Assembly: GCF_018991925.1 (NCBI RefSeq)
Contig: NW_024726235.1
Coordinates: 2,158,372-2,222,371 of the forward strand
DNA: 64,000 nt
Origin: Homarus americanus
Taxonomy: Eukaryota > Arthropoda > Malacostraca > Decapoda > Nephropidae
Direction: 5' to 3'
Position numbers and translations under genes: made by a program. Below, one piece after another: positions 1-12,990 of the stretch (position 1 is its first letter; every line of letters starts with the position of its first letter). The notes below the pieces were generated by a model, which worked only from the letters and a program-made list of their open reading frames with translations, had not been told where the DNA came from and did not search any database.

Positions 1-102
1 AGGAGGAGGAGAGGAGGAGGGAGGAGGAGGAGGAGGAGGAGGAGGAGGAGGATGGAGGAGGATATAGGAGGATGGAGGAGGATAGAGGAGGATGGAGGAG
101 GC
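1..102. repeat. (AGG)n and GGAGGAT repeat
   Basis: Purine-only triplet tract passing into GGAGGATAG-type units, cut by the window edge. Confidence 0.9.
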
Positions 103-450
103 TTAGCTAGGTGTCTGTGTCTATCTGTCTCAGTCTATCTCTGTGCTGGAAAATAAAAGAACTTTAAGTAGGGATGAACGATAAGGAAGGTGAAGGAAGA
201 AAACAATGATAGAAGGGAGATATTTGATGAAAGTCAGAGAGAAAGAATACAAAAAAAAGGTTTCAGCCATAGACCTATGACGTCAACAAAGGCAGCCATA
301 AAAGGATTAATCTAATTACTGAATCAGATCATCACAGTGGTAATTGATTTCTCATTATGTTACTGCTATGAATTTATCTTTACCAAGCCTCGGGTCGTGT
401 TGGCCTTGTGTACAGTATATACCTCAGCTGGCGGTCAACAAGCGAGGTAG

Positions 451-452
<2 letters not shown>

Positions 453-532
<80 letters not shown>
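453..532. repeat. (AC)n microsatellite
   Basis: Uninterrupted AC tract of about 80 bases. It creates a spurious Thr-His open frame on + and Cys-Val on minus. Confidence 0.97.
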
Positions 533-534
<2 letters not shown>

Positions 535-928
535 CGGACTAACATACGGACGATCCAGCACACACTTTATCAACTCACTCTTTACCATAAATACCAACAC
601 AAAAACAATCTTCAAATACTTTATTTTTTTATCTACCAAACGTTCCGATGTTTTTGTTTCTTGTTATAGTTTTTGTGTATTTGTCTACGTATTTAAATGA
701 GAGGAGATCTTTGAAGCACGTAGACGCACGACGGTCATTTTTTACACTAGATAGAGCCAATATATACCATTGAGAGTATAAGCTCTTCTGTCCCCTTGTC
801 ATCCCTGTCTAATATTTACCGTCTGTGGGCTAGCGGCTCTCTCTCAAATTTGCTAGCCCACACTGATTAGTCTTCAATTAGAATATGACTCCAATGTATG
901 TGATCCACTGACCTATATATGCTGCTGG

Positions 929-1300
929 TGAATGTGATGTATTTCCTTCTTTGTGTACGAACCTCTGTCCTGTATGGCAGTGGAAAGTGACATTACCCAC
1001 ATGAATCTGACCGACGTATATGTATGTATGTGTGCGTGTGTGCATGTATATGTACGTGTACATGTATATGTGTATGTATATACGTATATGTATGTATATG
1101 TGTGTGTGTGTGTTTACATATATGTATATGTACTGTCAATGAATATGATGCAACTCTTTGTGTACGAACCTCTGTCCTGCATGGCAGTGAACAGTGACAT
1201 TATCCATATGAATCTGACCTCTATACATTTATAGTTGTTAATGAATATGATGTATTTCCTTGTGTGTGAACCTCTGTCCTGCGTGACAGTGAGAAGTGAT
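929..1300. repeat. Three diverged copies of a ~100-bp repeat
   Basis: Copies at about 929-1015, 1135-1227 and 1235-1300 share GAACCTCTGTCCTG and a following GGCAGTG/GACAGTG and AGTGACAT/AGTGATA block. A TATG/TGTG microsatellite (about 1015-1130) separates copies one and two. Confidence 0.75.
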
Positions 1301-1384
1301 ACCACCCTCAGTGTCAAGACCTGACTGAATTACTCAGAATAGGCAAACTGTACTACAAGCTCTGCCAATAAATTTGTTAAACTA

Positions 1385-1389
<5 letters not shown>

Positions 1390-1428
<39 letters not shown>
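1390..1428. repeat. (CT)n microsatellite
   Basis: Perfect CT tract. Confidence 0.97.
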
Positions 1429-1431
<3 letters not shown>

Positions 1432-1439
1432 TTGACCAC

Positions 1440-1620
1440 TTGAGTACCATGACTTACTTCTCCTGAGTCATCGTACTCAAAGGAATAGATCATGGTATCC
1501 CAGGAGTTAATTCATCATACTCAAGGGAATAGGTCATGGTATCCCAAGGGTTAAGTCATCGTACTCAAGGGGTTGTTAAGTCATTGTACTCAAGGGGTTT
1601 AGACATTGATTTTCAGGGGG
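1440..1620. repeat. Diverged members of the 22-bp TTAA/GACGATGA family
   Basis: Several units of the form TTAAGTCATCGTACTCAAGG, the reverse complement of the unit expanded at 30901-31555. Two units carry an inserted AATAGGTCATGGTATCCCA segment. Confidence 0.65.
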
Positions 1621-1711
1621 TATTGATGTATTAGTTAAATCAATTAAGTCTGGCCAACGGGGTCAAAAAAATATCATTGACGATATTCTCACGAGAGCAG
1701 ATCTGACGTAA

Positions 1712-1743
1712 GTGTGTATGTGTGTGTGTGTGTGTGTGTGTGT
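1712..1743. repeat. (TG)n microsatellite
   Basis: TG tract, interrupted once by TA near its start. Confidence 0.9.
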
Positions 1744-2627
1744 TTAATTAGCAGGTAGTCAAAAATTGTACGATAGAGAGAGAGAACACATTTTAAAGAT
1801 TATAAAAACGACAAAGAAAAAAGTTATCAAAAAATACAGAAAGAAAAACAAATTTCATTATGGTAAATGTAAATCCTTCACAAGATAAAAAAAAAAATAC
1901 TAACGCTAAAATTCTCCCCAATAAAATAAAAACAGAAAAATTACCAAATTAGTCAATAAAAAAAATAATTAACTTCACAAAAAATATAAAAAACTATAAA
2001 ATGTCAAAAAAAGAAGAAAAAAATTATAATCCACAATTTTCATCACAAAAAGTGTAACGAGAAACTAATAAAAAATGCAAATCCACCTTGAGGAGCTCTT
2101 CATTGTGCTGCCACACTGACTAACTGATTGTTGTGATCACCCCACACTGTGTTGGAATATTCATGACCACCATGGTAACTCACTCACTCCTTGCTCATGT
2201 GGAAGAGGACGGTGGGATGGGTGGGTGAGTGGGTTGGGTGAGGAAGGGGAGGTGGAGAGGGAAGAAGGGAGGGGTTGGGGTGGGGTGGGTGGTTTGTAGG
2301 ATGGGGTGAGGAAGGAGAGGGGCGGTGGTTGTAGATGAGGGGGGATTAGTGAAAGGAGGGGGAACTTAGTGAGAGAGGGAGAGAGATGAGAGAAGAGGAA
2401 AGGAAGGTTTACAATAGGAGTACTGAGATACATACAAATAGGTGGTTGCCGTGTACAGTCCAAGTAGAGGTTGAGGATTGTATCTTTTAGGACGGACGGA
2501 CGGAGGCTAAATCGTTCTTATAGTGGATATATAAGACAAACGGACAGATGAGACAGCTATATCGTTCCTGCAGACAATAATAACTTTATCTCTTAAATGT
2601 ATCAGGGTAGTGTTGGTAAGATGAGGG

Positions 2628-2633
<6 letters not shown>

Positions 2634-2700
<67 letters not shown>

Positions 2701-2714
2701 CCCACACACACACA
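2634..2714. repeat. (AC)n microsatellite
   Basis: AC tract preceded by GCGCGC and interrupted at 2700-2702 by TCC. Confidence 0.95.
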
Positions 2715-3583
2715 CTCCAACAATTCCGTGATGGACGCTTCGCCTAACTCACAGCTAACAAAGGTTTTCCAGCACACAGTAATTTTCTCCTGAGATTGAG
2801 CAGCTCTTTCTAGTGTTGCATTAGGTGATACATCAGCGAGATGCAGTGAGGTTGGCTGATTGCAATACACCTACATTTCTTCACTACCTATTATGGCGGG
2901 GGTGGAGATGAGGGGAGGGAAGGGGAGGGAAGGGGAATGCACCTACACCGTCACTTCACCAGAAAATGAGAGAAGAACCTGGATCTTACCTGTAGTTTGA
3001 TACCTGTGTATTTTTCAAGCCCTCCCCCCTCTCTCCCTTTCTCATTAAATACTATAATTCTTTTATTCACTCCCTTCCTCTTCTTCCTTCTCTCCTACCT
3101 GGAACTCCTCGATTTTCTCCATTCATTAACCTTCTTCCGCCTCTTCCATCACAGAGACAAGACTCACTAGATAACGACACTTTAATAATTACAGAGTTTC
3201 CACACCAATCAGAGTTTTATTTTCCCTGACTTCCATGATCAGATCACTTGAAAGGCTTCTATGTGAACTTGGAAGAGCAAAAAAAAAAAAAATCTCATAT
3301 CTAATTAAAAGTCTACAGTTTACAGTAACGTTAATACGCTATAGTTTTCATTCTCCTGATCGCTTTAGTATGATGTTGACAATTGGTGATTTTTTCTGTC
3401 TAAAGCCTGACTATTTCATCAATCCCTTAGTCTGATGGGGTTAATGTACGGAGGTGTATCACTGTTATATGTGATCCGCTCTACGTGAATGTTCAGCTGT
3501 GTGACTGAAGCTTAATTCTTAAAAGTCTTTACCCTTTCTCTCCACCACCTCCACTAACCCTCTTCCACTTTCCTCCATAACAG

Positions 3584-3766
3584 CCACGGATCTCACCAGC
3601 TACCGCTACGCGTGCTGGGACCTAAAACACGTCGGGGCTGTAGGAGAGTCAGTACTCCACCTGTGTGTACTCAACGCCACCTCCGTCCACAACGACTTGG
3701 CCAAACGCCTCATACGGCACTTCCCCAACCTAATCAACGACATCTACCTGTGTGACGAGTACTACG
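3584..3766 (+). CDS. nan: nan exon 1 (first visible): start of ankyrin domain
   Basis: Acceptor CATAACAG and donor GTGAGT. The exon begins with two bases of a split codon and ends with one. It encodes residues 1-60, starting [20 protein letters not shown] and containing the ankyrin helix pair [11 protein letters not shown], then [17 protein letters not shown]. The CWDL...GESVLHLC block and INDIY...DEYYG are strongly conserved in Nanchung. Upstream exons are needed for the protein start. Confidence 0.93.
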
Positions 3767-3770
3767 GTGA

Positions 3771-3774
<4 letters not shown>

Positions 3775-3819
<45 letters not shown>
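3775..3819. repeat. (GA)n microsatellite abutting the exon 1 donor
   Basis: Perfect GA tract beginning 8 bases after the exon/intron junction. Confidence 0.97.
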
Positions 3820-3822
<3 letters not shown>

Positions 3823-4411
3823 AAAACACCAAATACACACACACACATATACTCCCTCCAGCTACGAACTAAAGACATGGAGAAAAACACAGGTGCAGAA
3901 ATGTTCAGAAAAGCGAACACCGTAATAAACGCGTCCACGTCTGAACCATCCAAACTCGGGGATTTTTCTTTTCATAAAACATTGGTCACATTTTTTCCAT
4001 CCGTGTACCTCAGTTGACTAATGGCCTGACCTTTTCACATTAAACAATATTTTGGACTCATTTGTATAGGTATGAATTTCTACATATATATGTGTGCGTT
4101 TTTACATCCCTGTGTGCATTCCTACATAACTCTGCACATAGATACATATATATGCGCAATTCTACATAACTGTGTGCGTATAAAACTCTACCTGCAAAAC
4201 GTTTCTACATACCTGTGCACATTTATACATACTTCTACACACTTATATATACAAGTACATACCTTTTTATACATCTGTACACACTTGTAGATATTTTCAC
4301 ACATTAATGGACATATTTTCATATCTGGATAACTGTAAAGTCCTTCTAAACACTTAAATACACCTGCAAGTATTTACACACACCTACAATAATTCCAAAC
4401 ACCTGTAGTAC

Positions 4412-4413
<2 letters not shown>

Positions 4414-4468
<55 letters not shown>
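4414..4468. repeat. (AC)n microsatellite
   Basis: AC tract at the end of a degenerate CACACCTGTA-type repeat field. Confidence 0.96.
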
Positions 4469-4470
<2 letters not shown>

Positions 4471-5040
4471 GTACACACCTGCATAAGTTTAAGTGCTACC
4501 AGCTCATCCACATAGTCATATCTCTGTGATACATTACTAAGTCAGTGTAGACCCAAAGCAGGCTTACTTAAATCCTCTAATGTGTGGTCTACATGTTAAT
4601 GCTTCCCCTGCGTGTGTGTGTGGGTATGAACATGCATGTGTGTTTGAGCTCGAGATTAAATGTCTATATATGTAGGCACGTGTTTGATGTACGTAGTGTG
4701 TGTGTGTGTGTGTTCTTAAATGTAAGTGTTTGTCTGCAGATATCATGTTATCATCGTTTCATTCCAGCCAGCTTTTTACGGGCGACTCATAGCCACTACC
4801 CAAACACAACATGAAAGTCCCAGTAGGTAGTAGGCAGCTATCAAACAGGGAGGTACTACCGCCTGAGAAGATAGTGGAAGCATAATGTGTTGTCTAATTC
4901 CATATGGCATCACGAAAATTGTGACCAAGTCCCAGGTTGCTGATCTGACTTTCTGCCTCATTTACACACAATTTCAGGGTTTCAATTGTTTCTCTTACTT
5001 TGACAACACAACATACATATATTGTTTCTCACACTTGATA

Positions 5041-5091
5041 CTCTTATTCTTATTCTTATTCTTCTTCTTCTTCTTCTTATTATTATTATTA

Positions 5092-5149
<58 letters not shown>
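5041..5149. repeat. (CTT)n/(ATT)n microsatellite
   Basis: CTTATT and CTT units followed by a long ATT run; a shorter ATT run lies at 5212-5244. Confidence 0.95.
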
Positions 5150-5249
5150 CTTAATTTGTATTAGTATTAATATTTTTCTTTTACTATAATTATTTATTCT
5201 CATTAATTTTATTATTATTACTATTATTATTATTATTATTATATTTTCG

Positions 5250-5332
5250 CCCCCCCAGGCCATGGTGTGGGTCATTAAAAATTACCTGTGCCCGGGTGGG
5301 CTAATGCCAGCAAAACAATAAATAAATAAATA
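5250..5332 (+). mobile_element. Possible retroelement 3' tail
   Basis: A GC-rich block containing GTGCCCGGGTGGGCTAATGCC is followed by ACAATAAATAAATAAATAC, the arrangement of a short retroposon end. The body is not recognisable, so this is a weak call. Confidence 0.25.
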
Positions 5333-6184
5333 CAAATACTGCGGTAGTATTCTTAACTCACGCACGATGAACACATGACACCATGGAGAGACCTGAACTG
5401 AGACACTGGATTTTGTCAGCACGAAGTAGATTGCTAAGTTAACATTACGATATCAGACTCACCCAAAGTTAAGTTAATTTATAGTTAGTTTAATTTAGGT
5501 TTGTTAAATTTAGGAAAGTTTAAGTAATATTTTAGGCCATGTTATTTTAAGTTAGACCAGGTTATGTAAATTTAAGCTTGGTTATGTTAGTTTAAGTTAA
5601 GCTAGATTATGTTGTAGGTCAAAAATGGATTAGTTTTGATACTTAGTAGTGGTTAGTTAAATTTAAAATATAACTAACCTCAAGTAAATGAAACAAACCT
5701 AAAAGAAATAAAGAATTTGGGGAAATATTTATACGTAGGACTTCTCTATATGATGGAAGAATATACCAAAAATAAAAGGAACAATATTTTGGGTGTGTTT
5801 GCGAAGCCCGAGAACAGCAGCCTCGTTATAAAGTTGCGACATAAACAAACACTTGGGCGAGACTAACTGATGGAGAAAACTGCTTTACGGTAATTGAATT
5901 CCTTAACAGAAAACGAAAGAAAATGGACATCTTACCCATTATTAGGGGATAACTACAATATTTTAACAGGCCTTAAGAGAAACTGAAATTCTTATTAGAA
6001 ATGAAGGGTATCTGAATCCATTAATGGCTTATGGAAAGGTATCGAAATGTGTTTTAAATAATTCGTAAAAAAATTGTGGCCCTTTAACAGGTTTTAAGCG
6101 TCATTTGATCCCTAAAGATAAATTTAAAGTTATATCAAATCCTTAAAAGTTAATGTTTATTAATTAATAGCTGAGCCAACTAAT

Positions 6185-6278
6185 AATACCAGACCCAATT
6201 TTTCACACCTGAACCAATTTTTCACACCTGACCCAATTTTCCACATCAAAACCAATTTTTCACACCTAAACCAATTTC
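6185..6278. repeat. 21-bp tandem repeat, ~5 units
   Basis: Unit core CCAATTTTTCACACCTGA, with small variations. Confidence 0.85.
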
Positions 6279-6467
6279 CTTTGGAGTCAACCTTCTCACT
6301 CTAGCCCTAGTATGTCAAATTAACTTTACACAATAGGTCTTACTACCCACAGAGCTCCCCCACCCTGAGAACCCCTCACAATCCAGCCTCCCCCCACTAC
6401 TAACTTTCACTCTGAACTTTCTCTTCAAAACTTTTCTCTTATATTACCAACCGAGACAAAGAAAGTG

Positions 6468-6485
6468 GTGTGTGTGTGTGTGTGC

Positions 6486-6527
<42 letters not shown>
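6468..6527. repeat. (GT)n microsatellite
   Basis: GT tract with two GCGT interruptions near its start. Confidence 0.96.
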
Positions 6528-6529
<2 letters not shown>

Positions 6530-6656
6530 GTGTGAGTGTGTGCGTGTGTAGCCACTAGCCGTGTTTATTTGTCCTCACTGTCTTGACTGATGACTTTGTC
6601 TACACTCAAGAAGTTTGTTAATTAGTTGGGTCTCGTGGAGAAAGAGATGAGCTGGA

Positions 6657-6875
6657 GATGGGTGGGGTGGGTGAGGGAAGGTGGGATGGGTTAGGGGAGG
6701 GTGGGGGGGGGTGGGAGGGGTGGGGTGGGTGAGGGAAGGTGGGGTGGGTGGTGGGAGGTAGGTGAGGGAGGTGGGGGTGAGGGAAGGTGGGGGTGGGTGG
6801 TGGGTGAGGGTGGGGTGGGTGAGGTGGGGTGGGGTGAGGGGGGTGGGGTGGGGTGGGGTGGGGTGTTGAAGGGGA
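6657..6875. repeat. G-rich minisatellite on + strand
   Basis: Irregular GGGTGGG/GGTGAGG/GGGAAGG units with many runs of three or more G. G-quadruplex potential on this strand is an inference. Confidence 0.85.
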
Positions 6876-7913
6876 GGGTGCTGGGTGGAGTGTTGTGGTT
6901 CGGTCGTTGATGCATGCTGATAATTTCCTTGTTATTATTGGGTTGTGTGAGTCAACTAATTTAAGGAGCTACGCTGAATCAACTGCTTGTGACCGTCGAG
7001 TAGTTGTGAGTTCCTTCTCTTTATTGTAACGTTGGAAAGATTTCATTAACATAACGTGAATTTTAATGCGTGTACATGTGTAAGATAATGATAATATTGA
7101 TAATGATATGCACCCAGGAATCATCTAAAATGGGAGTGCAACAGCCGAGTGGACACAGGTAAGCGAAGGGTGAATAGCTATACCTGACGTTACAGTTGAG
7201 GAAGTGAAGGTGGTTGAGTACAGTGACCATCACACACTCCCACCTTGTGTATATCGAACTGTAGGCGTTGGGGAGCCATTTTCATTGTCCTTCAAATCGT
7301 TTTAAATAATATCGATCGAACAATAACAATCTCTTTACATTCTGACAGTTTATCTTCGGTCTTTTACCTCAATAACTAGCTCTCTCCCTCTCCCAGGTCA
7401 CTCTCACTCCCTCTCCCCCTTTCCCAAAATCGCCCTCACTACCTCCCCCCAACTCCCCAATCCACTCTCACTCACACACCCAACCCCCTGTGAGAGGCTA
7501 GCTAGGAGTTGCGTTCTAACAGGATCACTTTAAAGTATATCAAGTTTCCTCATAAATGTCAAATCTCACTGAGTTTCGTTTTACGGGTACTGGAGGACAA
7601 CTGCACCCCACCACAGTCTATCCATTTTCCCTTTTTATTTATTTATTTATTTTTGTGTGTGTTTTTGACGTACGTTGAACTGTAGAAAGTGTGGAAATAA
7701 AATAAAGATAATCCTACACGAATTCCTATTTAGTGTTTAGATTATTGTTGAGTAAGTTAAAAAGTCCGGGAGTATTTTCTAATTACACCAACTTATTATA
7801 TTCATCTAAATTCATATAAATTTGTCCGTGAAATGGCCATACAAAACCTGATCTACAAGTTTTGATTAGACGAAAGTTTGGTTATGAACTTCAATTTAGC
7901 ATAATTCTTTGGT

Positions 7914-8045
7914 GTGGGGGGGGGGAGGGGGGCGAGAGAGGTGCTGACATGTCAACAGATCGAGGAGGAGGAGGAGGAGGAGGGGGGGATAGCGTGCTGA
8001 TATTGTGATTTCTTTTTCAAATTCTCTCTCTCTCTCTCTCTTTCA
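7914..8045. repeat. Poly-G, (AGG)n and (CT)n tracts
   Basis: A G-run at 7916-7932, GAGGAGG at about 7960-7988 and CT at about 8022-8042. Confidence 0.85.
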
Positions 8046-8228
8046 CCAAAACACTTCTGTCTTCCTCCCTTCCCACCGTCAAAACTTCCCCCTCTTTGAT
8101 CCCTACCCAGTTAACTCATACAAGTACATACTCCTTCCCTCCCTTATTCATCTCACCTCTCCCTAGCACTCTTATGACCCTCTCCCCTCCCTACCACACT
8201 CTCATGACCTCCCTCTCTCTCTCTACAG

Positions 8229-8418
8229 GTGAAAACGTGCTGCATATCTCCATCGTGAACGAGGACCCGGCCATGGTCAAGTTCCTGCTCGACCAAGGGG
8301 CCAACTACCACGAGAGATGCCTTGGTAACTTTATGTGCCCCGAGGACCAGAAAACCTCCAGAGCTGACTCTCTGGACCATGAGTGGGTCGACCTCTGCCT
8401 CCAAACCAACTTTGAGGG
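8229..8418 (+). CDS. nan: nan exon 2: ankyrin repeats
   Basis: Acceptor CTCTACAG; donor GTAAGG after GAGGG. Encodes residues 61-123 with split codons at both ends. Begins [20 protein letters not shown] and continues [17 protein letters not shown], then PEDQK...DSLDHEW. The [13 protein letters not shown] and SLDHEW blocks are near-invariant in Nanchung proteins. The frame closes exactly with exons 1 and 3. Confidence 0.96.
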
Positions 8419-8689
8419 GTAAGGTGGTATTGTTGGAAGTCGACCTCACCCTCCAAACCTCTATTTCCTCCTATGTGTACTATAACCTTCCTCCTCCTCT
8501 TCGAATTCGCTTGTTCTCTCTATCTGTGTTTGTTTATCTCTATCTCTCTCTGACCCACTACTGAGTCACTTGCAACACAACCTCTGATGTCCCCCTCCCC
8601 TCAACCCTTGATTTGACTGTGTTTACCTCAGTCATTATGTGGGGGTCTTTAGGTAGGGTGCGCTCAACTACCACACACAACCGCACACA

Positions 8690-8870
8690 ACCACACTCAA
8701 CCATCACTACCACCACGACCACACGCAACACATCACTCATTCATTACCTTCACCACACGCAACACATCACCACAACACTCATTCATTACCTTCACCACAC
8801 GCAACACATCACAACCACACTCAAACCACACGCATCACACACCACCACCACCACCACAACCATTAAATGC
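8690..8870. repeat. CAC-rich repeat with ~40-bp duplicated unit
   Basis: The segment ATTCATTACCTTCACCACAC is repeated about 40 bases apart within simple CAC/CAA sequence. Confidence 0.8.
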
Positions 8871-8942
8871 AACACAACACCACGACAACCGCACACAATC
8901 CAACACAATAACAGTCATCATATGTTCATCAGTCAACCGCTA

Positions 8943-9065
<123 letters not shown>

Positions 9066-11952
9066 GGACAACAGCAACACAAACACGAAAAACAGAAATC
9101 GCTGTAAGATAACTATAATAACAAGAACAAGAAACACTAATAACAGCACCAACAAGACACTTGACATCGCCTCTCTGACCTACTGCTGCAATGCCCAACA
9201 ATATTGTGCACGTCACTCACTCCTTACACCATAATTTTAAGGTGTTACATAAGACGGTGACGAGTCCACCATAATCGCGAAAATCTTTTTTCTATGGTTC
9301 CAGAATCCTGTGACCTTATTCTAGACCAGTCTAGATATTGGTGTGGGTGAAAAACTCGCTACTCGTTATTACCCAACTAAACTTCTAGCACTGTGACGGT
9401 TTTCCAGGAAGGGAGGGGGTAGAAATCCACTAATATTAGTAGCATAATAATGGCGAACAGGTCGGAGCGTCCCTCACAAGGATTATAAATAGTACAGTAG
9501 GACTCGGACTGTATGATCCTTGCTTTCCTGACACCAGTGGCCAACTGGTTGAACTGGCCAGTGAGCGTAGCCTTGGCCATTAACCAATGAGCGTCCAGTG
9601 TGAGTCTTTGCCACTTGCCTTTATGTTAGGTTCAGCTCCGGTGCTTTCTGTCTAATAGTGGTGGGTGTCGCAAAGGATTAATGATGGACGTAATAGAACC
9701 TGACCTAACCAACCAAAGAAACCTACCTAACCTTACCAAACTTCCTAGCCTGGAGGCGGACCCCCTACCACATTAAACACAAAGTACTTATTTTGTTATC
9801 TGGTACCAATGAAAGCAGCTTTGTCGAAGTGTCAAGGTACAATTTTACATATTTTGTAGACCTGAGAGTACGAATCAGACCAAGAGGGTTGATTGTAAAC
9901 AGACAACACGCAGTGACTCGGCAGATTTTTCGGAGGCGTATTTACGGTAAATGACTCCCCAAAAAATAAATACCTCGCTTAGATGTAAATTTGTAATTTG
10001 TATTACAAATTCAACAAGGAAAAGTGATAGGGATATATTACCTATAGCAACTATTCATTTGCAAACACCTTTTGAGAGTCCCCTTGTAAAATAATACCCT
10101 ACAGTAGCATCATATGGTCAGTTTTTTCGCTGTGTTTAACTCCACAATTTTTCCTCATCCTTCACGACCTGCCCACTGCAGGTGAGTTATCATCGTAGAC
10201 CAAAAAATAAAATAAAATACTTAAAATTATAGGAGAAAGTTGTATCATTATTACTGTCCAAAGAACATCTCCGGCAAGAACGAACGAAATTGAACAATTC
10301 CTTCTGATGTTAGCCACCTCCTCCAGTATTACCAAAGATATTTTAGCATATAACATTAGAATTAGATGACATTAGGCATTAGTGTCTATAAATAGTTCAG
10401 GTACTCACAGGTAGGTGGCGCAGTCGCCGTCCTCACAGCTGGACCGTAGCCCCGTGGTTCACATCTCACCATCACAAGCAAGTCCCTGCAATTTATCATT
10501 TATCTTACTCAAATTTACATTATCCATGCTATAACTTGTTACTTATATAATCGCACAGTATATTTATTATATTATTAATCACGTAAAGTATCAGTATCTC
10601 TCATAGTATATGTTTAAAATAGATCTTAGCGTAATTTGAGAACAAATTGAGTCTTGCCACTCCGGAATGACACTTTGTTTTCGTTAATTTATACAGCGTT
10701 GTGTTATTTCATCCCTTGCATCTTATTTCCAAAAATACTAAAATTCTTCTTCGTCCGAACTACTTAATAAAACCGTCCCATAGGGCATTCTTACCTGTAA
10801 TTTTAAAGGAAATACTTCTCCACAGCTGTCACCTATACAAAACTCATGTGTTATGGTCAATGGTGGGGTGTTACACTTTTAATAATTCGTAATTTTAATA
10901 TTCTCACGTCATTCAATATTACTTTATCCCTCTCCTAAAAATATATATGAAGAAATCAAATGAATACGTAGGAGCTACCTTCTGGTTTCAGGTATTAGAA
11001 ACTAATTTTTGATATCCTAATAAAACTAAAAAGTGAACTGCTCGCTCAGGGAACCACTCCAACTCTCGCTCTTACCTCATTCTGCTCTCGTTTCACTTAT
11101 TTACTCTACTCATTCAGTTCACTCTTACTCAACTTATTAACGGCATTATGTTAAAAAACTAAATTTAGGCCCCCCCCACTTTACATACAATCGAAAGTAT
11201 AGGCAAGTCCCCAAATTTTAATCGTGTGGTTGGTAGCCCTTCCTCACTGCTCCGAGAACATGCTGTTTCATCACAACAAAAAACGCTTTGAGAGTACAGT
11301 GGTAGAGCGGACAATGCAGAAGAGAGTGAGCATTACTAGAAGAGTGAAATGGCGTCGTGCTCGATAAAAGCCACTACTTTAGGTTGATATCTAAGAAGAA
11401 ACAGGTTTAGGGAGAGGTGACACAGCAGCTCCGCGAGATATGGAAACATACAAAGAGCAAGTAAGTATATTTTCGAATTTTGGTAGTTTAATATCGGTTC
11501 ATGGATCACTATCTTAACCAAACCTGTATAGAAAGCTCCCCACCACCACAATCCATTTGTATAGGTATTTAACATCAGTGCTTTTGGTAATTACTGATGA
11601 CACCCATAGCCGATATAATATTAAAAAACGCTGCAATTTCAGTGTTTTGCATTGGACACAGTCATAGTTTGGATAAATAGATTAAAGTGGAGTTATTTCT
11701 AAAGTAACGTAACAACCTTAGTTGATAAGAAACACAAGCAACCAAAGCGATGTTAGACGACCGCACCTACCTAACTAAAGAAGCCTACTTAACCATACCT
11801 AACTTTGTAGCTGGGGGGGAACTCTACCCCCTGGACCCCCTAGCATGTTGACCAGAAATTCCGTTGATATGGTGTAACTACGTTTTTTGTGCATGTGAGA
11901 GAAGCCGTCTGACCGAGTGGCTCATAAACAAACAATGAAACAAACGATGAGC

Positions 11953-12332
11953 GGTCCGACTAATTACCCAAATATAGCCGGAATGAAGTCAAATAATGGT
12001 CCTAGATGAATAAATCGGACTGTGAATCACTTCTCGATTATTATTTGGTGTCATAAAGTCACAAAAAATTGGTAAACTTAATTTAATCTGAGTTGTGTTG
12101 TTAGGTTAGGTTAGATTAGATTAGATTAGATTAGATTAGATTAGATTAGGTTAGGTTAGGTACATGCACTCGATGTATTAACTCAGATTAAATTTAGTTT
12201 ACCAATTTTTTGTGACTTTGTGACACCAAATACTAGTCGAGAAGTGATTGGCAGTCCGATTTATTCATCTAGGACCATTATTTGACTTCATTCCGGCTAT
12301 ATTTGGCTACATTTGGGTAATTAGTCGGACCC
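11953..12332. mobile_element. Fold-back element with TTAGG/TTAGA core
   Basis: The left arm (11953-12093) begins GGTCCGACTAATTACCCAAA. The right arm (12181-12332) is its inverse and ends with GGGTAATTAGTCGGACC. Arms are about 140-150 bases and nearly identical, apart from an 11-base insertion in the right arm (GGCTACATTTG-like). The loop (12094-12180) is a run of GTTAGG and ATTAG units. No flanking open frame, so a non-autonomous element. I see no clear target-site duplication. Confidence 0.85.
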
Positions 12333-12730
12333 CCTCGTAACAACATTAAGCGTGGGCCTGGCCGCCAGACCATTTTACTGCCGCAAAAGACGAAGTAGTG
12401 CCACTAGTGGGAGCCTAGGGGCCTAATTATTTTCCAGAAGGAACATTTGCCATTTGCCTAAGAAATGAACATCATATCTGGACTCAGTGATGAAAATATA
12501 GTTAAAAAAGAGGATTCATCTAAACAAATTACACTGCTATGAGTATGTCGTCAATATTAACCGTACTTTTAATTATGTTATAATTACAGCCACAACAAAT
12601 GAAATGGTAATAGAGGACTTTCTTTAACATTATAATTTCTGATACTAGTAACTTCTTTTTCCAAAATCAAAGTGTTTTTATAATGTTTGGGACAGCTTCA
12701 CTATAACTGGCAAGAATGCCACCAAGCCAG

Positions 12731-12990
12731 TGGTTTTAATATTATTTACGCATTATACTAACTTTTTTAGTAAAGAAACTATTTAAGGGTATGTTTAAAC
12801 TCAACGAAATAATGATGTTAATAACTAAAACAATAATGATCTCAGATAAACTGCGTGTAATGTAGTGTAAGAATACTTTAATTGTGGTTAGGTTAGGTTT
12901 TAATATTATTTAAGGATTATACTGTATTAAACTTTTACAGTAAATAAACTACCTACTGGTATGTTTAAACTTAGCTAAATAAGAGTAATA
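12731..12990. repeat. Pair of ~90-bp direct repeats
   Basis: Copies at about 12731-12815 and 12897-12985 share GGTTTTAATATTATTTA, a following TATAC...AAACTA block and GGTATGTTTAAACT. Confidence 0.75.

Larger units (their letters stand above)
1..3583. other. Non-coding stretch upstream of the first visible exon
   Basis: Probably intron of the nan gene, because the first visible exon begins inside a codon. It holds an AGG-rich tract, AC and CT microsatellites, a triplicated repeat at 929-1300, a G-rich minisatellite (2211-2400, GGGTGGG-like), and an A-rich stretch (1780-2070). I found no exon encoding the missing N-terminal part of the channel here. Confidence 0.6.
3767..8228 (+). other. nan intron 1
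   Basis: The donor GTGAGTTGA runs straight into a (GA)n tract (3775-3819). Inside are a degenerate ACATAC-type repeat (4066-4400), an AC tract, an ATT/pyrimidine block, a GTTAATTTA-rich stretch (5460-5660), a 21-bp repeat (6185-6278), a GT tract, a G-rich minisatellite and AGG/CT tracts. About 7000-7900 is unremarkable AT-rich DNA. The acceptor is TCTCTCTACAG, with a CT microsatellite acting as polypyrimidine tract. Confidence 0.85.

Noticed and set aside
344..700. 118-codon + strand frame with a Thr-His run
   Set aside because: It is read through the (AC)n tract; flanks have no coding bias or motif.
3121..3200. Possible upstream nan exon after CCATCACAG
   Set aside because: The sequence after it hits stops in the frames needed and lacks Nanchung-like residues.
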